This document shows positions 1 through 7,404 of a stretch of DNA of 64,000 bases, piece after piece. Under the pieces are notes generated by a model. The model did no database searches. It was given only the letters and a program-made list of their open reading frames with translations, and had not been told where the DNA came from. Position 1 is the first letter of the stretch. Each line of letters begins with the position of its first letter. Source of the stretch: Actinocatenispora comari. Its GTDB lineage: Bacteria > Actinomycetota > Actinomycetes > Mycobacteriales > Micromonosporaceae. The stretch spans positions 1 through 64,000 of the forward strand of contig NZ_BOPO01000096.1 of assembly GCF_017312725.1 (NCBI RefSeq), in the 5' to 3' direction. The position numbers and the translations under genes were made by a program.

Positions 1-191
1 CGGCGGTGGGGTGCGCTGGGCCGGTCGAGTAGACCGGCTGGTCCTTCGGCCTGGTAACGGCGTTTCCACTTGGTCAAGCAGGCGCGAGACACGCCGGCTT
101 CCGCGGCAACGTGGGCCAGCGGTCGGGTGGCGCACCGCTGGATCAGACGCAGCCTTCCGGCCGGTGTGAGTGGGGCGTTAGCGTGGGTCAC
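1..191 (-). CDS. IS481-family transposase, N-terminal part
   Basis: A 63-residue fragment is visible, with a GTG start at 191. It begins VTHANAPLTPAGRLRLIQRC and continues through HVAAEAGVSRACLTKWKRRY to GLLDRPSAPH. That is the N-terminal leucine-zipper/helix-turn-helix of IS481 transposases, including the SRACxxKWxxRY recognition helix and the LLDRPS linker. The DDE integrase core would lie upstream of base 1. Nothing can be said about whether the full gene is intact. Confidence 0.75.
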   Translation of the reverse strand, partial: MTHANAPLTPAGRLRLIQRCATRPLAHVAAEAGVSRACLTKWKRRYQAEGPAGLLDRPSAPHR

Positions 192-259
192 GAGGGGTAG
201 GTCCTTGCTGGCAGAGACGGTTGGTCGCACTTCCATCCTGCCGCCGGGACCTACCCCTC
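192..259. repeat. 13-bp inverted repeat in the IS leader
   Basis: GAGGGGTAGGTCC (192-204) and its exact complement GGACCTACCCCTC (247-259) flank 42 bases just upstream of the transposase start. In RNA this would fold into a stem-loop that could limit read-through transcription into the transposase. It is not the element terminus, which lies further out at 302. Confidence 0.5.
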
Positions 260-447
260 CCTCATCGCCAGGCCGGTGTCAACAACCTCACGAACCACAA
301 CAGCTAGCCGTCCCCTTGGAGACCAGCGGATGAGTCCCCTACCCGGAAGGCTCGTCCCTGGTCACGTGATGTCGTCCTACCGGCGACCGACCCGACTCGT
401 AGACAGCTCTGCCTCTCGGCTCCTGAGCGGCACCGCTGGCGGTCTTG

Positions 448-846
448 TCAGTCGTCGTACACCTGGTCGGGGTGCAGGTAGCAACGGATGTCGTCGCGAC
501 CGTCAAGGGCTCGCGTGTCGACGTCCTTCGGGTCACGCTCGGCCCGGTCGGCAAGATGCTCGACCAAGGCTTCTGCTTCTGCGCTGAGCTGCTTGAACCG
601 GCGAGCCGTGTGCCCGAGGCACAGGCCGGCCAGACCCAGCAGCTCGTTTCCCGCTGGCGCACTGGTCCCGACCCGGACGCAGCATCGTTGGATGAATGCG
701 AAGTCATCGTCGTCCAACGCGCTACCAACCAACGCATCGGCGGCGTCAGCGACGTCTGTCGGATCACGAAGCGCGCGCTCGATCGCCTCCTCGACCACGT
801 CATGAGGAAGGGCAGGCGGGTTGAAGAACGATCGATGAGTGTGCAT
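448..846 (-). CDS. hypothetical protein, 132 aa
   Basis: I do not recognise the family with confidence. The chosen start is the ATG at 846 (MHTHRSFFNPP); the frame runs further upstream but that part reads as non-coding. The protein looks soluble and helical, with an acidic patch ALDDDDFAFIQRCCVRVG and a GNELLGLAGLCLGHTARRF segment resembling small immunity-type or HEAT-like helical proteins. It has no signal peptide and no clear Shine-Dalgarno sequence. It lies on the same strand as the next two small genes, between an insertion sequence and an integrative element, so it is probably accessory DNA. Confidence 0.55.
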   Translation of the reverse strand: MHTHRSFFNPPALPHDVVEEAIERALRDPTDVADAADALVGSALDDDDFAFIQRCCVRVGTSAPAGNELLGLAGLCLGHTARRFKQLSAEAEALVEHLADRAERDPKDVDTRALDGRDDIRCYLHPDQVYDD

Positions 847-970
847 CGCCGAGCAATCTACATCGGACGGGTCGCCCCGGTCACGAGGTCGTTCTATCCG
901 GCGGCCGGCACAACTCGTGAACAGCTTCGCCCTCGGCCCCTGATGACCTTGGCGGCTCATCGGCCCGTGG

Positions 971-1285
971 CTAGTGCGGTTCCGCCGAGTCGGACTTGAG
1001 CCACCGGTCATCCTCGAACTCGGGTGGAAGCTCGTCCTCCCATGGGTCGATCCCCCGGCGCTCAAGCTCGTCGAACCAACGATCGCGCTGCGACTCGGGC
1101 AACCGGCGCCCACACCACGGACAGAAGTCGATGATGCTGCTTGACCGGCCGCCGTCGTGGATGATCAGCCCGTACTCCTGAAACCTCGCACTGAACTGGA
1201 CCAGCGCATCCGGGCAATCAAACGGGTCCTCGTGGTCCTCGCAGGTCACGTTGGCGTGCCTGTCCATCGCATCGCAACAGTGCAT
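971..1285 (-). CDS. small zinc-binding-type protein, DUF6980-like
   Basis: A 104-residue protein starting MHCCDAMDRHANVTCEDHED. It carries a Cys-Cys pair at its start, a DPFDCPDALV segment, a HDGGRSSSI stretch and a CPWCGRRLPES knuckle, followed by WFDELERRGIDPWEDELPPE. This pattern of CC, DPFDCPD, FCPWCG and LPESKRDxWFDELE recalls the DUF6980 family of small proteins with no known function. The cysteines could bind one metal ion. It is separate from the neighbouring reverse-strand genes by over 100 bases. Confidence 0.6.
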   Translation of the reverse strand: MHCCDAMDRHANVTCEDHEDPFDCPDALVQFSARFQEYGLIIHDGGRSSSIIDFCPWCGRRLPESQRDRWFDELERRGIDPWEDELPPEFEDDRWLKSDSAEPH

Positions 1286-1332
1286 GCCTAACCATCGCCC
1301 ACGGCCGCCATCCGGCGCACCTTGCCGTCAGC

Positions 1333-1602
1333 TCAGTCCGCTCTCGACCGGCTGCGCTGCGGGACGGTGCCGCGGGCTCGCGAGAGTTGGTCGTAGGAGC
1401 GGCGGGCGTTGATCAGTTCGGAGATCGCGTCCTGAAGTTCCAGGATCACGGAGATCGTGACGCGGTCCCATGCCGGCGGCTGCGGCATCGACGGCGGCCA
1501 ACCAAGCGGTACGCCGTACTCGTGGAGTAGCGCGAGCGCGTTCGTCGCCCGTACTGACGCCGCGCGCAGGTCGCTCTGTGCCCGACGTAGCTCCGTCTTC
1601 AA
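1333..1602 (-). CDS. hypothetical helical protein, 89 aa
   Basis: The chosen start is TTG at 1602 (LKTELRRAQSDLRAASVRAT), which has a GGGGGA Shine-Dalgarno-like run about 6 bases upstream. An ATG at 1653 is an alternative, but the extra residues look unnatural. The protein is mostly amphipathic helix with one short proline-rich loop (GVPLGWPPSMPQPPAWDR) and could form a helical hairpin. No family is recognised. It lies divergently from the first gene of the integrative element and may belong to it as cargo or regulator. Confidence 0.45.
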   Translation of the reverse strand: MKTELRRAQSDLRAASVRATNALALLHEYGVPLGWPPSMPQPPAWDRVTISVILELQDAISELINARRSYDQLSRARGTVPQRSRSRAD

Positions 1603-1624
1603 GCTTGGTCCCCCCACGGCTTCA

Positions 1625-1644
1625 TTCGAACACAGGTTCGAACA
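1625..1644. promoter_or_regulatory. direct repeat TTCGAACA x2, candidate operator
   Basis: TTCGAACA occurs at 1625-1632 and 1637-1644, spaced 12 bases, about one helical turn, so both copies face the same side of the DNA. Each contains the palindrome TTCGAA. They lie in the divergent region between the 89-residue gene and the Pra-like gene, where transfer-gene repressors of AICEs often bind. No repressor gene of that kind was seen in the window. Confidence 0.35.
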
Positions 1645-1805
1645 ACGCCGCAACCAGGGACAACGCTCGGCGGGCGCGACTCGGACACAACTGGTCGTGC
1701 TGATTGACTTGCATGTACAAGATGGCCGTGCCTACACTTCGCGCATTGGTCAAGCGGCTCTAGCTTGATCGGACAACCGGTTCAACGATGGAGGTTGAGT
1801 AGGCA

Positions 1806-2258
1806 ATGGCTATCCAGATGGGGCTGCGGGTCGAGATCCCGTCCATTGCGGCGTTTCCGAACAACGCGCTGTTCCTCGGCGTGCGGGCCGAGACCGACTT
1901 CGACAAGCGCGGGCAGGGCGACGACCAGGCGCGCGACAAGCAGACCGGCCAGCGCGTGTGGACGGTGACCGCGATGGACCTCGATCCGGACGCGGCGAAG
2001 TTCGGCCGGAACGCGCAGATCAAGGTCAAGGTGCTCGCCGAGCACCAGCCGGTACCGCCGACTTCGCAGATCCCCGGCTACCCGCCGGTGATCGAGTTCG
2101 AGGGCTTGCAGTTCACGCCGTACGTCGACGACAAGAAGTGCCGCGCGCCGCAGGACGGCCGGCAGCACAAGTGCAAGGCGCAGCAGACGTACTCGTTTCG
2201 CGCGACCGGCATCCGTGCCGCCTCGACCCTGCCCGCCGCCGACGGTTCGGCGGCCTGA
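1806..2258 (+). CDS. Pra-like replication/integration/excision activator
   Basis: A 150-residue cytoplasmic protein beginning MAIQMGLRVEIPSIAAFPNN. The pattern of ETDFDKRGQGDDQARDKQTG, then VWTVTAMDLDPDA, then KVLAEHQPVPP resembles proteins annotated as the pSAM2 Pra activator, which switches on replication and excision of the element. GGAGG at 1790-1794 precedes the ATG. It is the first gene of the AICE block and sits just after the TTCGAACA repeats, where a switch gene is expected. The family link rests on remembered motifs, so the function is likely rather than proven. Confidence 0.6.
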   Translation: MAIQMGLRVEIPSIAAFPNNALFLGVRAETDFDKRGQGDDQARDKQTGQRVWTVTAMDLDPDAAKFGRNAQIKVKVLAEHQPVPPTSQIPGYPPVIEFEGLQFTPYVDDKKCRAPQDGRQHKCKAQQTYSFRATGIRAASTLPAADGSAA

Positions 2259-2276
2259 CCCTCACCCGTTCATGAG

Positions 2277-2318
2277 GCGCGGGGCGGCCCTGCTTGGCGG
2301 CTGACGACCGCCCCGCGC
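2277..2318 (+). terminator. 11-bp stem hairpin between Pra-like and zinc-ribbon genes
   Basis: GCGCGGGGCGG (2277-2287) pairs exactly with CCGCCCCGCGC (2308-2318) across a 20-base loop. A short CTTCTCC follows instead of a T-run. It begins 19 bases after the Pra-like stop codon. It could be a partial terminator that separates regulator expression from the transfer genes, or a processing site. Confidence 0.5.
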
Positions 2319-2346
2319 TTCTCCTGCCGTACAGGAGGAAACCAGC

Positions 2347-2601
2347 ATGTCACGCGACGCTGATTGGCGTTCGTTGATGGGCACCCGGCTCGGTGTGCCC
2401 GGTGAGTTGTGCACCTGCGGCCGTCAGGCGGTCGAGGTGTTCTCGACCGAGTTCGGCCTCGTGGGTTACTGCGGGGTCGCCGACGGCGGTAACGACGTGG
2501 GTCCGTGCCCGTTCTGCTCGTCGCCTCGGAAGCACTTCGACGAGTCGGGGATTCCCGTGCGATGCCCGCAGTACCGGCTGCGTCCGGGCGGTGAGGTCTG
2601 A
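2347..2601 (+). CDS. small cysteine-rich (zinc-ribbon-like) AICE protein
   Basis: An 84-residue protein with two cysteine pairs, CTCGRQ near residue 22 and CPFCSS near residue 57, plus single cysteines in YCGV and RCPQ; this suggests one zinc site. AGGAGG lies a proper distance before the ATG. Its TGA stop shares a base with the next gene's ATG (TGATG), so it is translationally coupled to tra. Proteins of this kind recur in AICEs upstream of tra without a defined function. Confidence 0.7.
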   Translation: MSRDADWRSLMGTRLGVPGELCTCGRQAVEVFSTEFGLVGYCGVADGGNDVGPCPFCSSPRKHFDESGIPVRCPQYRLRPGGEV

Positions 2602-4190
2602 TGGCGGCGCGTCGTGAGCCGCAGTGGGTGCGGTTGCAGTCGTCGGTGTTCGCCGTGCCACGGTGGGCGCTGCTGCTCGGGCTGATGTTCCGTGCGCTGT
2701 TCCGCGCCGTCCGGTTGGCGTTGCGGTACTGGCGGGTGACCGGCCCGGTGGTCCTGCTGATCTGGCTGGGCTGGCGGGCGGGCTGGCAGGTCATCCCGAT
2801 CGTCTTCCTCCTGGCTGCGGCCGGACTGTCGGGCTGGCGGATCGGGCACCGCAACTCGTTCGGGGTGTGGGTGAAGTGGCCGTGGCTGTCGCGGTGGCGC
2901 CGCTGGTGGCTGTATCGGCGTGGCTGGGAACCCACCATGCGCGGCTGCGGCCTGTCCACCGCGCACGGGTCGGTGCAGTACTGGCCACCGATCCTGTCGG
3001 TCAAGTCCTCCCCGGCCGGCGACGTCGTTCGCGTTCGGCTGCTGCGGGGTCAGACCCCGGATACCTGGTCGGGCAGGTCGGCGGAGCTGGCGTACGCGTT
3101 CGGCACGCGGCTGTGCCGGGTGTTCTCCGGCCGCATCAACGTCCTGCCCAAGATCCGCGCGGGTCGCCTCGGTGTCTTGCTCGCCTGGTGGGACCGGCGG
3201 CGGTTCGGCCGGGACCGCCCGACCGAAATGACCCTCGTGTTCGTACGCGGTGACCTGCTCGCCTACGCGGTCCCCGCGATCGGCCCCGACTCGATCCCGC
3301 GCACGCCGGACCTGTCGTGCCTACCGGTCGGGCTGCGGGAGGACGGCTCGTGGCTGCGGATCGTGCTGGAACAAACGCATGTGCTGATCGCGGGCGCGAC
3401 CGGGTCGGGAAAGGGGTCGGTGATCTGGTCGATCCTGCGGGCTCTCGCGGGCGGTATCCGGTCGGGGTTGATGCAGGTGTGGGCGATCGACCCGAAGGGC
3501 GGGATGGAACTGGCCATGGGCAAGAGGCTGTTCTCCCGCTTCGCCTACTCGTCGCTTCCCGAGATGGCAGACGTCCTGGACCAGGCCGTCGAGGTCATGC
3601 GCGAGCGGCAGACGCGGCTCGCCGGCTCGGTCCGCCAGCACGTTCCGTCCCCGCAGGACCCGACCATCGTGGTCCTGGTCGACGAGCTGGCCGCGCTGAC
3701 GGCGTACCTGACAGACAAGGACCTCCGCAACCGGATCGAAGCAGCGTTGGCGGTGCTGCTCTCGCAGGGCCGGGCACTGGGCGTGCATGTGATCGCGGCG
3801 GTGCAGGACCCGCGCAAGGAGGTCGTCAAGTTCCGCGACCTGTTCCCGACCCGCGTCGGGCTGCGGATGACCGAAGACGAACAGGTCGACATGGTGTTGG
3901 GCGCAGGCGCCCGGAAGCGGGGTGCCCTGGCTGACCAGATCCCGGCCAGCCTGCCCGGCGTCGGGTACATGGTCCTCGACCAACGGCCCGAACCCGTCCG
4001 GGTGCGGTTCACCCACGTCACCGACGACCACATCCGCGACATGAACACCCGCTACGCCACCCCAACGCCGGCGCCGTCCTCAGCGGCTCCGGTACCCCCA
4101 CAGCGCACCCCACCTGCCGGCGGGAACGGGAACGGGTCAGGGCCGCTGCCGGTGGAGCTGTTCAACAAGCTGCGCGGCGGTGACCGATGA
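2601..4190 (+). CDS. tra: FtsK/SpoIIIE-type DNA translocase, conjugal transfer protein Tra
   Basis: A 529-residue hexameric-motor protein expected to pump double-stranded DNA between hyphae, the actinomycete mode of transfer. Two hydrophobic membrane segments lie near residues 20-80. The Walker A motif GATGSGKGS begins at residue 265 and the Walker B motif (IVVLVDEL) has D361-E362. A proline-rich tail follows residue 480. ATG at 2601 overlaps the previous stop; its own stop overlaps the next start (ATGA). The length and layout match TraSA/TraB proteins of AICEs. Confidence 0.9.
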   Translation: MAARREPQWVRLQSSVFAVPRWALLLGLMFRALFRAVRLALRYWRVTGPVVLLIWLGWRAGWQVIPIVFLLAAAGLSGWRIGHRNSFGVWVKWPWLSRWRRWWLYRRGWEPTMRGCGLSTAHGSVQYWPPILSVKSSPAGDVVRVRLLRGQTPDTWSGRSAELAYAFGTRLCRVFSGRINVLPKIRAGRLGVLLAWWDRRRFGRDRPTEMTLVFVRGDLLAYAVPAIGPDSIPRTPDLSCLPVGLREDGSWLRIVLEQTHVLIAGATGSGKGSVIWSILRALAGGIRSGLMQVWAIDPKGGMELAMGKRLFSRFAYSSLPEMADVLDQAVEVMRERQTRLAGSVRQHVPSPQDPTIVVLVDELAALTAYLTDKDLRNRIEAALAVLLSQGRALGVHVIAAVQDPRKEVVKFRDLFPTRVGLRMTEDEQVDMVLGAGARKRGALADQIPASLPGVGYMVLDQRPEPVRVRFTHVTDDHIRDMNTRYATPTPAPSSAAPVPPQRTPPAGGNGNGSGPLPVELFNKLRGGDR

Positions 4191-4450
4191 CCAGCATCGA
4201 ACGCCGCGCGGCCCGGCTGTGGCGCATCCGGGTCCCCGGCACGCTGCTGTCTGGCACGGCGGTCACGGTACGGCTCGACGCGAGCGAGACGGATGCCCGG
4301 ATGTGGGTCGCGGTCGGCGCCGGCCACCGTCGCCTGCCGCTGTCGGTGTCGGAGGCGTGGGCGGTGTTCAAGCTGCTCGGCGAAGCTCTGGACGTCACCG
4401 GCGATCCGCCCGAGTTCGTCCGTACTCCTGTTACCCCGACGAGCCGATAG
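4187..4450 (+). CDS. hypothetical AICE protein, 87 aa
   Basis: This small soluble protein begins MTSIERRAARLWRIRVPGTL and starts inside the tra stop codon (ATGA), so it should be translated by coupling. It looks like a beta-rich fold (TAVTVRLDASETDARMWVAV) followed by a helix (SVSEAWAVFKLLGEAL). I recognise no domain. Its position between tra and the DUF2637 gene is where many AICEs carry spread-type or accessory genes. Confidence 0.65.
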   Translation: MTSIERRAARLWRIRVPGTLLSGTAVTVRLDASETDARMWVAVGAGHRRLPLSVSEAWAVFKLLGEALDVTGDPPEFVRTPVTPTSR

Positions 4451-4461
4451 GGAGGGTCGTT

Positions 4462-5247
4462 GTGTCTGCTGGATTGAAGATGGAGAGCGCGGCCCGGCTG
4501 GTGATCATGGGCGTGATCGGGGTCATGGCCGGGGCGGCGTCGTTCACGCACATGCACGACTGGACGATGCAGAACGCGCCGCACGGCACGCCGGAATGGT
4601 TCGGCTGGGCCAACGCGGTCGTCTCCGAACTGACTCCCGCGCTGGCGCTGCTGGAATGGCGGCGGCGACGACGGGCCGGCGGCTCGATCGGCTACCCGGT
4701 GGCGCTGCTGGTCGGCTCCGGGCTGCTGTCGCTGGCGGCGCAGGTGTCGCAGGCCAACGCGTCGCTGTCGAGCAAGGCACTCGCCGCGCTACCCGCGATC
4801 GCGTTCACCCTGCTGATCAAACTGGTGTTCTCCAGCCTGCCCGGCAACGTGCACGCGCCGCGCACGGCGACGGCCGAACACCTCACCGACCACGACGAGA
4901 CCGACGCCACCGCCCACCATGATCACCACATGGCTCGGGTGTCGCCCGACGCTGCCGACCTGGATCAGGCGCCACAGCGCACTGCCAACCACGGCGATCA
5001 ACCAAGCGCGCCCGCCCACGACCAAGAGGTACCAGCCACGGTGGGCGGCCCAACGCCGGTCGCCCGCTTGTTGCCACCGTCGCCACCAGCCGAACGCCAT
5101 GACGAGACCGTATCGGCCGCAAACACAGACCACATCGGCGATTCGGCCGCTCCCGCGACCGCCCGTCCGCTCGCGGCCCGTGTCGTCGCACCGGCCCGAC
5201 CGGTCGTCCGTGTCAACAGCTCCGCGAGGGAGGTGCCGTCTGTATGA
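4462..5247 (+). CDS. DUF2637 membrane protein (Spd-like)
   Basis: A 261-residue protein with four predicted membrane segments in its first 150 residues (around VIMGVIGVMAGAASF, VVSELTPALALLEW, VALLVGSGLLSLAA and IAFTLLIKLVF). A long hydrophilic tail rich in His, Asp, Ala and Pro follows. The chosen start is GTG at 4462 with GGGAGG 6 bases upstream; the open frame extends back to 4180 but that part overlaps the preceding gene. DUF2637 proteins are typical of AICEs and are thought to help intramycelial spread. The TGA stop overlaps the repSA start. Confidence 0.8.
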   Translation: MSAGLKMESAARLVIMGVIGVMAGAASFTHMHDWTMQNAPHGTPEWFGWANAVVSELTPALALLEWRRRRRAGGSIGYPVALLVGSGLLSLAAQVSQANASLSSKALAALPAIAFTLLIKLVFSSLPGNVHAPRTATAEHLTDHDETDATAHHDHHMARVSPDAADLDQAPQRTANHGDQPSAPAHDQEVPATVGGPTPVARLLPPSPPAERHDETVSAANTDHIGDSAAPATARPLAARVVAPARPVVRVNSSAREVPSV

Positions 5248-7058
5248 CCACCGTCAAACCCACGGCTGTCGTCCTTCCGGATCTCGGGCAGGAGGACACG
5301 CCACGACCAGGAACGCGCGCGGCTCGGTTGTTGCAGCCGATCGCAAAGAACATGGCCGCCGAGCTGGCGAAACAGTTCGGGGTGTGCGTCAAGCCCGTGT
5401 GGCTGCGCCGCACCAACACCGCCACCGGCGAAACCGAACTGATCTCCGTGCCGTGCGGCGCCACGTCGGCGGCGAAGTGTGAGCCGTGCGCGGAAGCGAA
5501 CCGGCGACTGCGGATGCAGCAGATCCGCGAAGGATGGCACCTCACCGACGAGCCCGTCACCACCCCCGACGCACCCACCGACGAGCAGCGGGAGCTGGTC
5601 GAGTACCGCGCCGTCCTGGAATTCGCACGGACCTCGGTCGTGATGGCCGCCGAGTGGGACCAGGTCGCCGAGCTGGACACCGAGATCGACCAGGTGGACG
5701 AGCAGATCACCGCCGCGGGCATCCGCGGCTCGGTGCTGCCCGGCGGCAGGAAGGACGGCACCGACGGACAGGAAGCGGCGCCGGCACGGAAGCGGTCGAC
5801 CAAACGCCGGCAGGACGCCCCCGACCTACCCCGGCTGCCCGTGGCGAACCGAACCATCCCGCACCCGCACATCGGCACCGACGGGCAAGAACATCGGGAC
5901 TCCATGTTCCTGACGCTCACCCTCGGCTCGTACGGGCCAGTGCACTCCGCCTACTGGCGGCGCGGCCGTACCCAGCCGTGCGAGTGCGGGGAGTTGCACG
6001 GCCAGCATGACCCGCGGCTGGGTACCCCGGTCGACCCGGACAGCTACGACTACCGGGCCGCGGCGCTGGACGCTATCCACTTCGCCAAGGTCATCGACCG
6101 GTTCTGGCAGAACCTGCGCCGCGCCGTCGGCTGGAAAGTCCAGTACGCCGGATCCATCGAAATGCAGAAACGGCTCGCCCCGCACGGACACTTCGCGGTG
6201 CGTGGCGCGCTGGCCCGCAAGCTGGTCAAGCAAGTCGCCGCCGCCACCTACCACCAGGTGTGGTGGCCCGCCCATGACCGGCTCGTCTACGACCCCGACG
6301 GGCCGCTTCCCGTCTGGGACGCCGATGCGTTGGCCTACCGCGACCCCCAGACCGGGGCCGCGCTACCCACCTGGGACGAAGCGCTCGACGCCATCGACGA
6401 CGACCCCGACGCTGAGTCTGCTCACGTGGCCCGGCTCGGCACAGTCGACGTCAAAGGCGTGCGCGGCGGCTCCGACAACGCCGAGAAGACCATCCGCTAC
6501 ATCACGAAGTACATCGCCAAGGACATCACCGACGCGGTCTCCCCGGACTCGCGGGCGCAGGAAGACCACATGGCCCGCCTGGCGGCCGAGCTGCAGGTGT
6601 TGCCGTGCTCGCCGACCTGCCCGAACTGGCTGCTCTACGGCATCCAGCCCAAGAACGCCAAAGCCACGGCACGGCCGGGACGGTGCAAGGGCAAAGTGCA
6701 CCAGCGGCGCACCCTCGGCTTCACCGGCCGACGCGTCCTGGTCTCCCGGCAATGGTCGAACAAGACCCTCACCGACCACCGCGGCGACCGCAAAGCCTGG
6801 GTCAAAGCACTCCTCGCCCTTTCGACAACCGGCGACGGCAACGGCGACCAGGCCGACGGCGCCGAGCACGACCAGGCGGACGGGCTCGACCGGTTCGAAT
6901 ACCAGCTCGCCTCCCGCGATGATCCGGACGTGCCACCGCCGCATGTGCACTTCCTGCGCAAGATCGCGGAACGGCAGGCCTGGCGCGCGCAGCTCGACGC
7001 GGCGAAACAACAAGTCCTGCAACGACTTTCGGCAACGCATAACGGGGCTGCGGCATGA
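5244..7058 (+). CDS. repSA: replication initiator RepSA-like
   Basis: A 604-residue rolling-circle-type initiator of the pSAM2 family, needed for replication of the excised circle. Cysteine clusters (CEPCAEANRRLR near residue 77, CECGEL near 243, CSPTCPNW near 455) may bind zinc. The metal-binding His pair H314-G-H316 (PHGHFAVRG) and a later RYITKYIAKDI segment carrying candidate nicking tyrosines fit the family. ATG overlaps the preceding stop (ATGA) and the gene's stop overlaps xis in the same way. The length matches RepSA proteins. Confidence 0.85.
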   Translation: MTTVKPTAVVLPDLGQEDTPRPGTRAARLLQPIAKNMAAELAKQFGVCVKPVWLRRTNTATGETELISVPCGATSAAKCEPCAEANRRLRMQQIREGWHLTDEPVTTPDAPTDEQRELVEYRAVLEFARTSVVMAAEWDQVAELDTEIDQVDEQITAAGIRGSVLPGGRKDGTDGQEAAPARKRSTKRRQDAPDLPRLPVANRTIPHPHIGTDGQEHRDSMFLTLTLGSYGPVHSAYWRRGRTQPCECGELHGQHDPRLGTPVDPDSYDYRAAALDAIHFAKVIDRFWQNLRRAVGWKVQYAGSIEMQKRLAPHGHFAVRGALARKLVKQVAAATYHQVWWPAHDRLVYDPDGPLPVWDADALAYRDPQTGAALPTWDEALDAIDDDPDAESAHVARLGTVDVKGVRGGSDNAEKTIRYITKYIAKDITDAVSPDSRAQEDHMARLAAELQVLPCSPTCPNWLLYGIQPKNAKATARPGRCKGKVHQRRTLGFTGRRVLVSRQWSNKTLTDHRGDRKAWVKALLALSTTGDGNGDQADGAEHDQADGLDRFEYQLASRDDPDVPPPHVHFLRKIAERQAWRAQLDAAKQQVLQRLSATHNGAAA

Positions 7059-7402
7059 GTCCATTGGGAGACAACACAATGACGGTCATTCGGATGTCTG
7101 ATCAATCGGAGGTTGATACGCAGCGGACCAACGTCCCCGGCCACGTGGCCGACGTCGTCAACCTCGGTGAGTACCAGCGGGCGACGCTCACCGTGCCCGG
7201 GCTCGCCGAGCTGCTGAACCTGAGCGTCGGTACGACGTACCAGTACCTTCGGCGCGGCGAGATTCCGGCTCGTCGGGTCGGTCGCCGGTGGGTCATCTCC
7301 CGACGTCGCATCGAGTCCTGGCTCGAAGACGTACAGGCGCTCGCACCGAACGACGGGCTTTCGGCAACCGGCACGGAGCCGTACCCGTGGGAGGTGCGGT
7401 AG
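7055..7402 (+). CDS. xis: excisionase Xis, helix-turn-helix
   Basis: A 115-residue protein. Residues 45-95 form a MerR-like winged helix (LTVPGLAELLNLSVGTTYQY followed by IPARRVGRRWVISRRRIESW), the standard excisionase/HTH_17 fold. It starts within the repSA stop codon; an ATG at 7079 would remove eight residues and is also possible. Its position directly before the integrase matches all pSAM2-like elements. It should bend attachment-site DNA and steer the integrase towards excision. Confidence 0.85.
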   Translation: MSPLGDNTMTVIRMSDQSEVDTQRTNVPGHVADVVNLGEYQRATLTVPGLAELLNLSVGTTYQYLRRGEIPARRVGRRWVISRRRIESWLEDVQALAPNDGLSATGTEPYPWEVR

Positions 7403-7404
7403 CC

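Larger units (their letters stand above)
1..302 (-). mobile_element. IS481-family insertion sequence, transposase-proximal end (truncated by window edge)
   Basis: The window opens inside an insertion sequence read on the reverse strand. It holds the N-terminus of an IS481-type transposase followed by about 110 bases of leader. On the reverse strand the outer end reads TGTTGTGGTTCGTGAGGTTG (302 down to 283), a TGT-beginning terminus as in IS481 elements. Directly outside lies GCTAGC (303-308). IS481 is known to insert at NCTAGN, so this is a plausible target duplication. The other end lies before base 1 and cannot be checked. Confidence 0.7.

Noticed and set aside
2277-2318. oriT of the AICE
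   Set aside because: FtsK-type AICE transfer uses repeats near tra (clt), not a hairpin nicked by a relaxase; the structure is a plain stem-loop.
4180-4461. N-terminal extension of the DUF2637 protein back to 4180
   Set aside because: This part overlaps the 87-residue gene in another frame and has a random Arg/Gly/Pro composition; GTG 4462 has a ribosome site.
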